Assembly: GCF_005938745.2 (NCBI RefSeq)
Contig: NZ_VCBX02000001.1
Coordinates: 4,540,501 to 4,604,500, forward strand
Source of the DNA: Rhodococcus sp. KBS0724
GTDB lineage: Bacteria; Actinomycetota; Actinomycetes; Mycobacteriales; Mycobacteriaceae
Length of the DNA stretch: 64,000 nucleotides
Direction of reading: 5' to 3'
Below, in pieces: positions 29,449 through 36,535 of the stretch (position 1 is its first letter; every line of letters starts with the position of its first letter). The notes below the pieces were generated by a model that did no database searches, had not been told where the DNA came from, and saw nothing but the letters and a program-made list of their open reading frames with translations. The position numbers and the translations under genes were made by a program.

Positions 29449-30333
29449 ATGGCGGCGCGGGGTGATGTGATCGTGGTGGGTGGCGCCGGCGCGGTGGGAT
29501 CCATGTTCGTCGACCTCCTGCGCGACGACGGCAGATCAGTGACGGTTCTGGACCGGACGCGCGGCAGCGATCTCATCGGCGACGTCTCCTGCCCCGACGG
29601 ACCGATACTCGACGCACTCGCCCAGGCGGAACTGATAGTCCTGGCCGTCGCCGAGCAGACCGCGCTCGCAGCATTGCCGACACTGACGCGTGCCGCCCGC
29701 GCCGACACGCTGATCGTCGACACCTTGTCGGTCAAGTCCCGCATAGCCGTCGCCGTCGAGGAATCCGACCGCACGGGTGAATTCCTCGGACTCAACCCGA
29801 TGTTCCGGCCTTCCCTCGGCCCACGCGGTCGTGCGGTCGTCGCGGTTCCTTACGTCGACGGCCCGCTGGGCCGCGAGTTCCTCGACGAGGTCCGATCATG
29901 GGGTGCGTCGACGCCCGTCATGGATCCGGACCGTCACGACCGTCTGGCCGCTGCCACCCAGGCCCTGACTCACGCTGCGGTGTTGGCTTTCGGTCTCGCG
30001 TTGGCGGAACTCGACGTGGCACCGGATCTGATGGCCGACGTCGGCCCGCCGCCGCATCGCACTCTCTCGGCGTTGCTTGCCCGAATCGTGGAGGGCGAGC
30101 CCGAGGTGTACTGGGATGTTCAATCGGGCAATCCCTATGCCGCGGCTGCCCGCAAAGCGCTGAGTGCTGCGGCAGCTTCGGTGGAGGTGGCCACAGGAAA
30201 TTTCGACAGCTTTTCGAATCTCGTGGCGTCGGCGGGCGGCGCTCTGGGTAATCGGTCGGAAGACCTGAACGACTTGTGCAGAACGCTCTTCGAGGACATC
30301 AGCTCGCGAGAAGCCAAGCACGCCCCGGATTAG
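29449..30333 (+). CDS. papC: Prephenate dehydrogenase homologue, probable 4-amino-4-deoxyprephenate dehydrogenase
   Basis: 294 residues. N-terminal Rossmann domain VIVVGGAGAVGSMFVDLLRDDGRSVTVLD binds NAD(P). The second, helical half resembles the TyrA dimerisation domain (HDRLAAATQALTHAAVLAFGLAL carries the conserved histidine). It starts 6 bp after papA and ends 9 bp before the N-oxygenase, so it lies in the same operon. In PapABC pathways it oxidatively decarboxylates 4-amino-4-deoxyprephenate to 4-aminophenylpyruvate; a general aminotransferase would finish p-aminophenylalanine. No dedicated aminotransferase is seen in the window. Confidence 0.85.
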   Translation: MAARGDVIVVGGAGAVGSMFVDLLRDDGRSVTVLDRTRGSDLIGDVSCPDGPILDALAQAELIVLAVAEQTALAALPTLTRAARADTLIVDTLSVKSRIAVAVEESDRTGEFLGLNPMFRPSLGPRGRAVVAVPYVDGPLGREFLDEVRSWGASTPVMDPDRHDRLAAATQALTHAAVLAFGLALAELDVAPDLMADVGPPPHRTLSALLARIVEGEPEVYWDVQSGNPYAAAARKALSAAAASVEVATGNFDSFSNLVASAGGALGNRSEDLNDLCRTLFEDISSREAKHAPD

Positions 30334-30342
30334 GAGGGATCG

Positions 30343-31293
30343 ATGCGCAATCGAGTGGCACCGCCCGCGCTTCCCGGCTTCGACGCCGAGGATCCCGTCG
30401 AGAGCGCCATCGTGCGTCGACTTTCCGAGAATTGGCCGCGCCGCGCCGCCGTCAAGCGGCCCGAACCTGACTTGGACGATCTCTTCGACGAGACAAAACT
30501 CGACTATCCGGACTCGTTGTTGCCGTTCGCCGCGCACCCCGTGTACGTGGCATTGACACCGGAGCAACAAGGACGACTCCGCGCGTGGGCCTGGATTGCG
30601 TTCAACAAGAACGTCATGGATATCGAGCGGTCCGTGGTGAATCCGGGGTTCGAACTTCTGGCGGTGGACGCGTTCGATGTGGGATTCGGCGATTCAGTTG
30701 CGGTTGCTGTCAATCAGGCCATGGTCGACGAGCAGTACCACACGCTGATGCATCTCAACGCAAGTTCGTCGACCCGCCGCGGACGTGGATGGTCGCTGCC
30801 GACGAAGTCTCTCCCGGACGTTCTGACGGTGCGTGCTCGCGCCCGAGCACTGTCGGAGTGCCCGGACGAGCGTTCACGCGCAGTGGTCGCACTTGCGTAC
30901 ATGACCGTCGCCGAAATTTCGATCAGCTCATACCTCGACGTGATCATCGAAGGCGAAGACATTCAGCCGGTCAATCGTGCGACGGTCCGACTTCACAATC
31001 GCGACGAGCTCTGTCACGCGTCCATCGCGGACGCTCTCGCTGTGTCCGTGTTCGAGAATCTCGATTCGGATTCGCGTCGACGGTTCGTCGACGGAGCGGC
31101 CGATGCGATGACAGCATTTGCCGGCAACGATTTCGGCGCGTGGCGGGCGATCATGGATGCCGAGGGCATTGTCGGCGGTGACCGGATGATCGACGACGTC
31201 GAGCACTCCCCCGACTCCGCCTTACTCGTGCAGGACTTCAGTGGGATCAAGAAGTTGTACGACGCGCTTGGCGTCGACCGACCCGTGCCGTAA
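30343..31293 (+). CDS. AurF/CmlI-like di-iron arylamine N-oxygenase
   Basis: 316 residues. The metal-ligand pattern of AurF is complete: E in VMDIERSV, the E-x2-H of MVDEQYHTLMH, E in MTVAEISISSY, and H-x3-E-x2-H in RLHNRDELCHASI. AurF (aureothin) and CmlI (chloramphenicol) oxidise an aromatic amine to hydroxylamine, nitroso and nitro. The gene is the fourth in the papB-papA-papC operon (9 bp gap). Its substrate is therefore probably p-aminophenylalanine, a downstream peptide-bound residue, or 4-aminophenylpyruvate. How far oxidation proceeds cannot be read from sequence. Length is within the family range. Confidence 0.88.
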   Translation: MRNRVAPPALPGFDAEDPVESAIVRRLSENWPRRAAVKRPEPDLDDLFDETKLDYPDSLLPFAAHPVYVALTPEQQGRLRAWAWIAFNKNVMDIERSVVNPGFELLAVDAFDVGFGDSVAVAVNQAMVDEQYHTLMHLNASSSTRRGRGWSLPTKSLPDVLTVRARARALSECPDERSRAVVALAYMTVAEISISSYLDVIIEGEDIQPVNRATVRLHNRDELCHASIADALAVSVFENLDSDSRRRFVDGAADAMTAFAGNDFGAWRAIMDAEGIVGGDRMIDDVEHSPDSALLVQDFSGIKKLYDALGVDRPVP

Positions 31294-31296
31294 GGA

Positions 31297-32157
31297 TCAG
31301 CTTCCTGATGCCTCGACGGGCATCTGGCGGGCGGCGGGCCTGAAGAACAATCGCTTCACCGACATTGTGTCGGCGCTCTTGTCGTACATGCGATATGCGG
31401 GCCACAGAACAGCGTGAAGTATCGAACTGCGGAAAATCATGAAACGCAGTCGACGGTTCATCGCACCGTGGTGTTTCAGTGTTGCGATCGATGCTTTGTT
31501 GTAAGAAAGAAATTCGATCGGACCGGTTTCTCCGCGGCGTCCGGACACTTCTGCGCGCATCGCAAGGTTCTGAACGATCTTCATTCCGTGTCCGAGAAGG
31601 CAGTACGACAGATCGACGTCTTCGTGGAAATCCTTACGATCACTGACGGAACCCTGCACGGCCAGCCACGCCGATTTCCGGATCGCCATATTCGACCCTG
31701 TCAGGGAGGGTGCGTCTTTCAATCCGCCGAGATTTCCGAGACTGTCCTGCTTTGCGACGGCTTTGCGCTGGGCGGTTGCAAACGGCGATTCGTAAAACAA
31801 CGAGAACCCGGTGACAGCGTCGAATTCCGTATCCGTGAAAAGTTCATGTATCTCGCGAGCCCAGCCGGGCAATACCCGCGTATCGGCGTCTACTCTGCCG
31901 ATCAATTCTCCTTGTGCCGCATTGAAACCGAGATCCCTGGCAAATACAACACCTTGCCGAGTTTCCACTAGATAGCGAATCTTCGACGACCGTCGTTCGA
32001 ATTCTTTGATTATCTCCACTGTTCCATCGGTCGAGTTATTGTCTACGACCACTATCTCGAAGATATCGTCACCTTGCCGCAACAAGGATTCCAGGCAATC
32101 CGAAAGATATTCGTTTTCGTTGTAAACAGGAACAACAACCGACAGCTGGACACCCAT
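31297..32157 (-). CDS. Family 2 glycosyltransferase
   Basis: 286 residues from ATG 32157 (MGVQLSVVVPVYNENEYL); TTG 32190 or GTG 32166 are alternatives and none has a good ribosome-binding site. GT-A fold: PVYNENEYLSDCLESLLRQGDD, IVVVDNNSTDGT, and the metal-binding DxD in GRVDADTRVLPGW, then an acceptor region with SNMAIRKSAW and HEDVDLSYCLLGHG. It probably transfers a sugar from an NDP-sugar to a lipid, polyprenyl or peptide acceptor. A C-terminal hydrophobic segment (FRSSILHAVLWPAYRMY) suggests membrane association. It is convergent with the pap operon (4 bp gap). Its 5' part is poorer in GC (28 of 60 bases at 31981-32040) than its neighbours, hinting at separate acquisition. Confidence 0.85.
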   Translation of the reverse strand: MGVQLSVVVPVYNENEYLSDCLESLLRQGDDIFEIVVVDNNSTDGTVEIIKEFERRSSKIRYLVETRQGVVFARDLGFNAAQGELIGRVDADTRVLPGWAREIHELFTDTEFDAVTGFSLFYESPFATAQRKAVAKQDSLGNLGGLKDAPSLTGSNMAIRKSAWLAVQGSVSDRKDFHEDVDLSYCLLGHGMKIVQNLAMRAEVSGRRGETGPIEFLSYNKASIATLKHHGAMNRRLRFMIFRSSILHAVLWPAYRMYDKSADTMSVKRLFFRPAARQMPVEASGS

Positions 32158-32492
32158 GGACGGCACGCTATCACCAAGCGTGAGTTTCAATCGATGCAGT
32201 TAGGCATCGGACACGGAGTACAGAGTGTGCGATGCCACACAAGTTGGCCTCGGCCCAACTGCAGGCTTGCTCGCCCAGTCAGGCAAAAGCGCCGAATCAC
32301 CCCGTCTGAGGCCAAAGTCGCATGTGTCACCTCCGGTAACATGCTCAGTGCGTTCGGAGATAGACAACCAAGGTTCCCGCAATCCGTGTGGGTTATCCGC
32401 GGCTGCGCCCTCCGGCCTCACTACTAGCCGGATCGGCACAACCAGGCCACCTAAGGTAGCCCCACCTTGTTCACGTAGACAGCGGAGAATTG
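32158..32492. promoter_or_regulatory. Divergent intergenic region between glycosyltransferase and exporter
   Basis: A 335 bp gap without a credible gene, presumably holding both promoters. The one ordered element is an interrupted palindrome, AAGGT-AGCCCC-ACCTT, at 32453-32468, about 25 bp before the exporter ATG. It resembles an iron-box (IdeR/DtxR) half-site arrangement but has a 6-base instead of a 7-base centre. Regulator unknown. Confidence 0.4.
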
Positions 32493-33482
32493 ATGCCCTT
32501 TCCCACGGACGCGGCCGTAGTCGTGGAGGACGTTCACAAGTCCTTCAAAGATGTCCACGCCCTGCGTGGTATCAACTTCCAGGCCCCCAAAGGATCGGTC
32601 CTCGGCATTCTCGGACCCAACGGTGCAGGCAAGACCACCACGGTCAAGGTGCTCTCGACGCTCATTCGTCCCGACAGTGGACGCGCGATGATCGCCGGAT
32701 ACGACGCGGTGCGCAATGCTCCGGAAGTTCGCCGTTCGATCATGATGACGGGGCAGTTCGCAGCACTCGACAATGCACTGACCGGTCGCGAGAACATCGA
32801 ACTGTTTGCTCAGTTGATGGGCTTGGATCGTGCGTCGGCAAAGCAGCGGGCCGCTGATCTCCTGGAAGAGTTCGACCTGGTCGAAGCCGGCGCCCGGACG
32901 GTGGCCAACTACTCGGGCGGTATGCGTCGTCGCATCGACATCGCGTGTGGGCTTGTCGTTCGCCCCGAGGTCGTGTTCCTGGACGAACCGACCACCGGAT
33001 TGGACCCGCGCAGCCGTCAGAGCGTATGGAATCTGGTTCAAACGCTGAAGGAACAAGGCATCACGGTTCTGCTGACAACGCAGTACCTCGAAGAAGCCGA
33101 CCTTCTGAGCGACAACATCATCGTGATCGACAAGGGCTCGGTCATCGCCGAAGGAACCGCGGATCAGCTCAAGGCCCGGACCGGAGCGAGCTTCTGCGAG
33201 ATCGTTCCCCTGTCGGCCGAGCTGCTCGGCCCCGCAGCCAACGCGCTGGGCAACCTACTTCCGCCGGACTTCCGTTTCGATCTAGCCAAGGACAACGGAA
33301 AGATCGCGATCCCGGCTCCCCGTGGTTCCGCAACCCTTGCCGAGGCCTTGCGCCGCCTCGATCACGCGAGAATTCCGCTTGCCGACATCGCGTTGCGTCG
33401 CCCGTCGCTCGACGATGTTTTCCTCTCGCTGACCGGACGCCCCCAGGCCGCCGAACCCGGTAAGGCCGGTGAGCCAGCGTGA
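32493..33482 (+). CDS. ABC exporter ATP-binding protein (DrrA type)
   Basis: 329 residues from ATG 32493, with GGAGAA upstream. Walker A GILGPNGAGKTTTVKVL (about residue 40), signature YSGGMRRRIDIACGL, Walker B VVFLDEPTTGLDP, and the switch region LLTTQYLEEADLLSD. A C-terminal domain of about 90 residues ending in RRPSLDDVFLSLTG is characteristic of the daunorubicin-resistance DrrA group, which energises efflux of drugs and lipids. It overlaps the first permease by 4 bp. The position next to NRPS and pap genes makes export of, or self-resistance to, the locus product the likely role. Confidence 0.93.
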   Translation: MPFPTDAAVVVEDVHKSFKDVHALRGINFQAPKGSVLGILGPNGAGKTTTVKVLSTLIRPDSGRAMIAGYDAVRNAPEVRRSIMMTGQFAALDNALTGRENIELFAQLMGLDRASAKQRAADLLEEFDLVEAGARTVANYSGGMRRRIDIACGLVVRPEVVFLDEPTTGLDPRSRQSVWNLVQTLKEQGITVLLTTQYLEEADLLSDNIIVIDKGSVIAEGTADQLKARTGASFCEIVPLSAELLGPAANALGNLLPPDFRFDLAKDNGKIAIPAPRGSATLAEALRRLDHARIPLADIALRRPSLDDVFLSLTGRPQAAEPGKAGEPA

Positions 33483-34342
33483 CCACGACGACCAAGTACC
33501 AAACCCCGAACCTGACGTTGCAGAAGACCGGTCGCCGCGAAATCTCGGTTCCGGCAGCCACGAGGGTAGGGCGTCACCGTCGTCCGAATCCGTCGGCACT
33601 CATGCAGTGGTGGGTTCTCACGGGTCGCACGTTGCGGGCTATGGTTCGACGCTACGAACTGGTCATCGCCGTCATCGCTCCGCTGATCTTCACGGTGGGC
33701 TTCTACTTGCCGTTGAAGTTCGTGATGCAGCTCCAAGGCATCGACTACGCGCAGTTCCTGATGCCGATCATCGTGCTGCAGGCCATGGCGTTCACGTCGA
33801 TCTCGGCCGCGCAGATGTCGGCAAAAGAGAAGATCACCGGATTCAGCTCACGCATGCAGACCATGCCGGTGTACGGGCCTGTTCCCTTGCTGTCCCGGAT
33901 GAGCAGCGGATTCGTCCGTTCAGTGGTGTCGTTGACGGCCGCACTCGTCTACGGACACGCGATCGGTTTTCGATTCACCGAGGGGCTCGGTCAGGCAGCG
34001 CTCTTCTGCGCCTTGGCCTTGGTATTCAGCACGTGCTTGTCGCTGGGCGCCGACGCGATCGGTTCGCTTTCGAAGAGTCCGCAGGCAACCAGCCAGGCGC
34101 TGACGCTTCCCCAGCTGATCCTGGGCATGCTCTCGTGTGGGTTTGCCCCCGAGACCGGTTTTCCCGAGTGGATCCGTCCCTTCGTGCGTAACCAACCTGT
34201 CTCACAGTTTTCCTTCGCGATGCGCGATCTCGCGCACGGTGGCGTCACGTGGAACACCATGTTCCCGGTTGTCATGTGGTCGTTGGGACTGCTGGTCGTC
34301 TGCGCTCCCCTTGCCTACTGGGCAAGCACAAGGCGGGCATGA
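33479..34342 (+). CDS. ABC exporter permease 1 (DrrB / ABC-2 type)
   Basis: 287 residues, GTG start overlapping the ATPase gene by 4 bp. A basic cytosolic N-terminus of about 50 residues is followed by six hydrophobic segments (YELVIAVIAPLIFTVGFYLPL; FLMPIIVLQAMAFTSI; SVVSLTAALVYGHAIGF; ALFCALALVFSTCLSLGADAI; ALTLPQLILGMLSCGFAPE; WNTMFPVVMWSLGLLVVCAPL). The ABC-2 signature region lies around LPQLILGMLSCGFAPETGFPEWIRPF. It pairs with a second, homologous permease, so the transporter is probably one ATPase dimer with a heterodimeric channel, as in mycobacterial DrrABC. Confidence 0.92.
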   Translation: MTTTTKYQTPNLTLQKTGRREISVPAATRVGRHRRPNPSALMQWWVLTGRTLRAMVRRYELVIAVIAPLIFTVGFYLPLKFVMQLQGIDYAQFLMPIIVLQAMAFTSISAAQMSAKEKITGFSSRMQTMPVYGPVPLLSRMSSGFVRSVVSLTAALVYGHAIGFRFTEGLGQAALFCALALVFSTCLSLGADAIGSLSKSPQATSQALTLPQLILGMLSCGFAPETGFPEWIRPFVRNQPVSQFSFAMRDLAHGGVTWNTMFPVVMWSLGLLVVCAPLAYWASTRRA

Positions 34343-35205
34343 TGACCAGTATCGACAGAAGCGAACTCGACCACAGCGAGCCACGACGTGGTCGCACGCT
34401 CAACTTCCCGGAACCCAATGCAGCGTTTCCGGAAAACTCCGCAAAGGCTCTGTGGACTCACAGCCTGATTCAGGCTCGGCGTCTGCTCGTCAGTTGGGCG
34501 CGCGATCCGTCCACCGCGATCCAAGCGTTGCTGTACCCGGCTCTGACTCTCATCATGTTCCGAGTTGTCCTCGGAAACTCGATCAGCGCCGCCACCGGCC
34601 AGCCGAGTATCTACGGAACTGTTCCGCTGATCATTCTGGTCGGCGCGATGTTCGGTTCCATTGCGAGTGCTGTCGGGCTTCGGACCGAGAAGACCAGCGG
34701 ACTGCTCAGCCGCTTCTGGACGCTTCCGGCACACCGCGCGTCGGGGTTGGTCGGTCGAATGATCGCCGAGGCCATCCGTGTCCTCGTGACGACCATCGTG
34801 ATCATCGGAGTCGGATTCATCGCCGGTTTCCGGTTCAATCAAGGGCCCGTTGCCGCGATCGGAATGCTTCTTCTACCGATCGTGTTCGGTATCGGATTTG
34901 CCGTGATGGTGACGGCTCTCGCTACAGTGTCCGACAATCTTCCGCTCGTCGAAATCGTTTCCATCGGATGCACGCTGCTGATGTTCTTCAACAGTGGTTT
35001 TGTGCCCACGATGGCATATCCCGTCTGGTTGCAACCGGTGATCGCGGCCCAACCGATGTCGGTAGCGGTCGAAGCGATGCGAGGAATGTCGCTGGGTGGG
35101 CCCGTTCTCGAACCCGTCCTCAAGACATTTGCGTGGTCCTTCGGAATGATCGCAATATTCATATATCCGGCAATTCAGGGATACCGTCGGGCTGCATCGG
35201 ACTAA
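34339..35205 (+). CDS. ABC exporter permease 2 (DrrC / ABC-2 type)
   Basis: 288 residues from ATG 34339, overlapping permease 1 by 4 bp (ATGA). It has the same plan as permease 1: a cytosolic N-terminus of about 60 residues, then six hydrophobic segments including AIQALLYPALTLIMFRVVLG, VPLIILVGAMFGSIASAVGL, VLVTTIVIIGVGFIAGF and the ABC-2 region VSIGCTLLMFFNSGFVPTMAYPVWLQPV. Three overlapping cistrons with an A-B-C order parallel drrABC of mycobacteria, which export a wall lipid. Last gene of the transporter operon; a 134 bp gap follows. Confidence 0.92.
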   Translation: MMTSIDRSELDHSEPRRGRTLNFPEPNAAFPENSAKALWTHSLIQARRLLVSWARDPSTAIQALLYPALTLIMFRVVLGNSISAATGQPSIYGTVPLIILVGAMFGSIASAVGLRTEKTSGLLSRFWTLPAHRASGLVGRMIAEAIRVLVTTIVIIGVGFIAGFRFNQGPVAAIGMLLLPIVFGIGFAVMVTALATVSDNLPLVEIVSIGCTLLMFFNSGFVPTMAYPVWLQPVIAAQPMSVAVEAMRGMSLGGPVLEPVLKTFAWSFGMIAIFIYPAIQGYRRAASD

Positions 35206-35339
35206 CGCCTGAATGAAATTTCGATCTACCGTGTCGGCGGCGCAGCGTAACGTATCCGACGGTCGGATCGACATATCCAATCGGGAAGCAAAGACCGTCG
35301 CTTTTTCCGAAAACCGTTTCAACCGAGAGGTAAGAAGTC

Positions 35340-36392
35340 TTGACGCGAAACACGAAACCAGCCTGGCGTCGCGCCACACAAGCCGGAGTTCTGGCAATCG
35401 CCTGCACATTGTTCACCGCCGGTATTGCGCAAGCCGCACCCGACAATTCAGGCAATTCCGCATCCGACGTGGCCGCGAACGGTTCGTACGTCAAGTCCGT
35501 GCAGAAGATCAACGACCGGCAACTCGTCGTCAATGTTTATGCTGCGTCGATGGACAAGGTGGTGCCCATTCAGGTCATCACGCCGGCCGATAATTCCGAA
35601 CCGCGGCCCATTCTCTACCTCTTGAACGGTGCCGGCGGTGGCGAAGACTCCGCGACGTGGCAGCGCCAGACGGACGTCGTCGATTTCTTCAGTGACAAGA
35701 ACGTCAATGTCGCGACCCCCGTGGGCGGACGCCTCTCCTATTACACGGATTGGGAGCAGGACGACCCGAAGGCCGGACGCAACAAGTGGTCGACCTTCCT
35801 CGGCGAGGAACTGCCGCCACTCCTGAACAAGGAACTGGGCAGCAACGGGGAACAGGCACTGTCCGCGATCTCGATGTCCGGTACGTCAGTTCTGAACCTG
35901 GCTATCGAGCACCCCGGACTGTACAACTCTGTTGCCGCGTACAGTGGCTGCGCTCAGACCAGTGACCCGCTCGGCCAGCAGTTCGTCAGAATCACCACCG
36001 AATGGATCGGTGGAGTCGACGACGTCACCAACATGTGGGGCCCGCTCGACGGTCAGGGCTGGCGCGATCACGATCCGCTGGTCAACGCCGAAAAGCTCCG
36101 CGGAACTCCGATCTACATGAGCACCGGCAACGGTCTTCCCGGCTTCCCGAACGACACGAGCCTCAACCCTCGCATGAATGACGGACGCGCAAATCTGGAG
36201 AACCAGATCATCGTCGGCGGCGTCATCGAAGCTGCAACCAACCTGTGCACCTCCAACATGGCCAAGCGCCTGTACGAGTTGAACATTCCGGCTGTGGTGG
36301 ACTTCCGCCCGACAGGCACCCACTCGTGGGGCTACTGGCAGGACGATCTCCACAAGTCGTGGCCGTTCATCGCCGACTCGTTGAACGTCTGA
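35340..36392 (+). CDS. Secreted mycolyltransferase-like esterase (antigen 85 family)
   Basis: 350 residues, TTG start with GAGAGG upstream. The N-terminal signal peptide runs through ACTLFTAGIAQA, with probable cleavage after residue 32-33. Alpha/beta-hydrolase of the esterase D/antigen 85 family: LYLLNGAGGGEDSATWQRQTDVVDFF near the oxyanion region, nucleophile serine in SAISMSGTSVLN (about residue 180), and histidine in TGTHSWGYWQDD (about residue 328). Mycolyltransferases move mycolate between trehalose molecules or onto arabinogalactan. Placement between an exporter and NRPS-associated genes is unusual: it may be a housekeeping envelope gene, or a tailoring/acyl-transfer enzyme acting outside the membrane. 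Confidence 0.87.
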   Translation: MTRNTKPAWRRATQAGVLAIACTLFTAGIAQAAPDNSGNSASDVAANGSYVKSVQKINDRQLVVNVYAASMDKVVPIQVITPADNSEPRPILYLLNGAGGGEDSATWQRQTDVVDFFSDKNVNVATPVGGRLSYYTDWEQDDPKAGRNKWSTFLGEELPPLLNKELGSNGEQALSAISMSGTSVLNLAIEHPGLYNSVAAYSGCAQTSDPLGQQFVRITTEWIGGVDDVTNMWGPLDGQGWRDHDPLVNAEKLRGTPIYMSTGNGLPGFPNDTSLNPRMNDGRANLENQIIVGGVIEAATNLCTSNMAKRLYELNIPAVVDFRPTGTHSWGYWQDDLHKSWPFIADSLNV

Positions 36393-36418
36393 GGCACAAT
36401 CGCTTTTCAGCTGGATTG

Positions 36419-36458
36419 GCCGCTATCCCTCGGACTATGGGTTCGAAGGGATAGCGGC
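36419..36458 (+). terminator. Intrinsic terminator after the esterase gene
   Basis: GCCGCTATCCCT (36419-36430) pairs with AGGGATAGCGGC (36447-36458) and is followed by TCTTTCATTTG. It lies 27 bases after the esterase stop and isolates the amidase transcript. Confidence 0.8.
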
Positions 36459-36535
36459 TCTTTCATTTGTCGACCACACACCCTGATCTACGACTGTGCC
36501 GACCAGCTGTCGCTACAAACCAGAAAGCAGCACTC

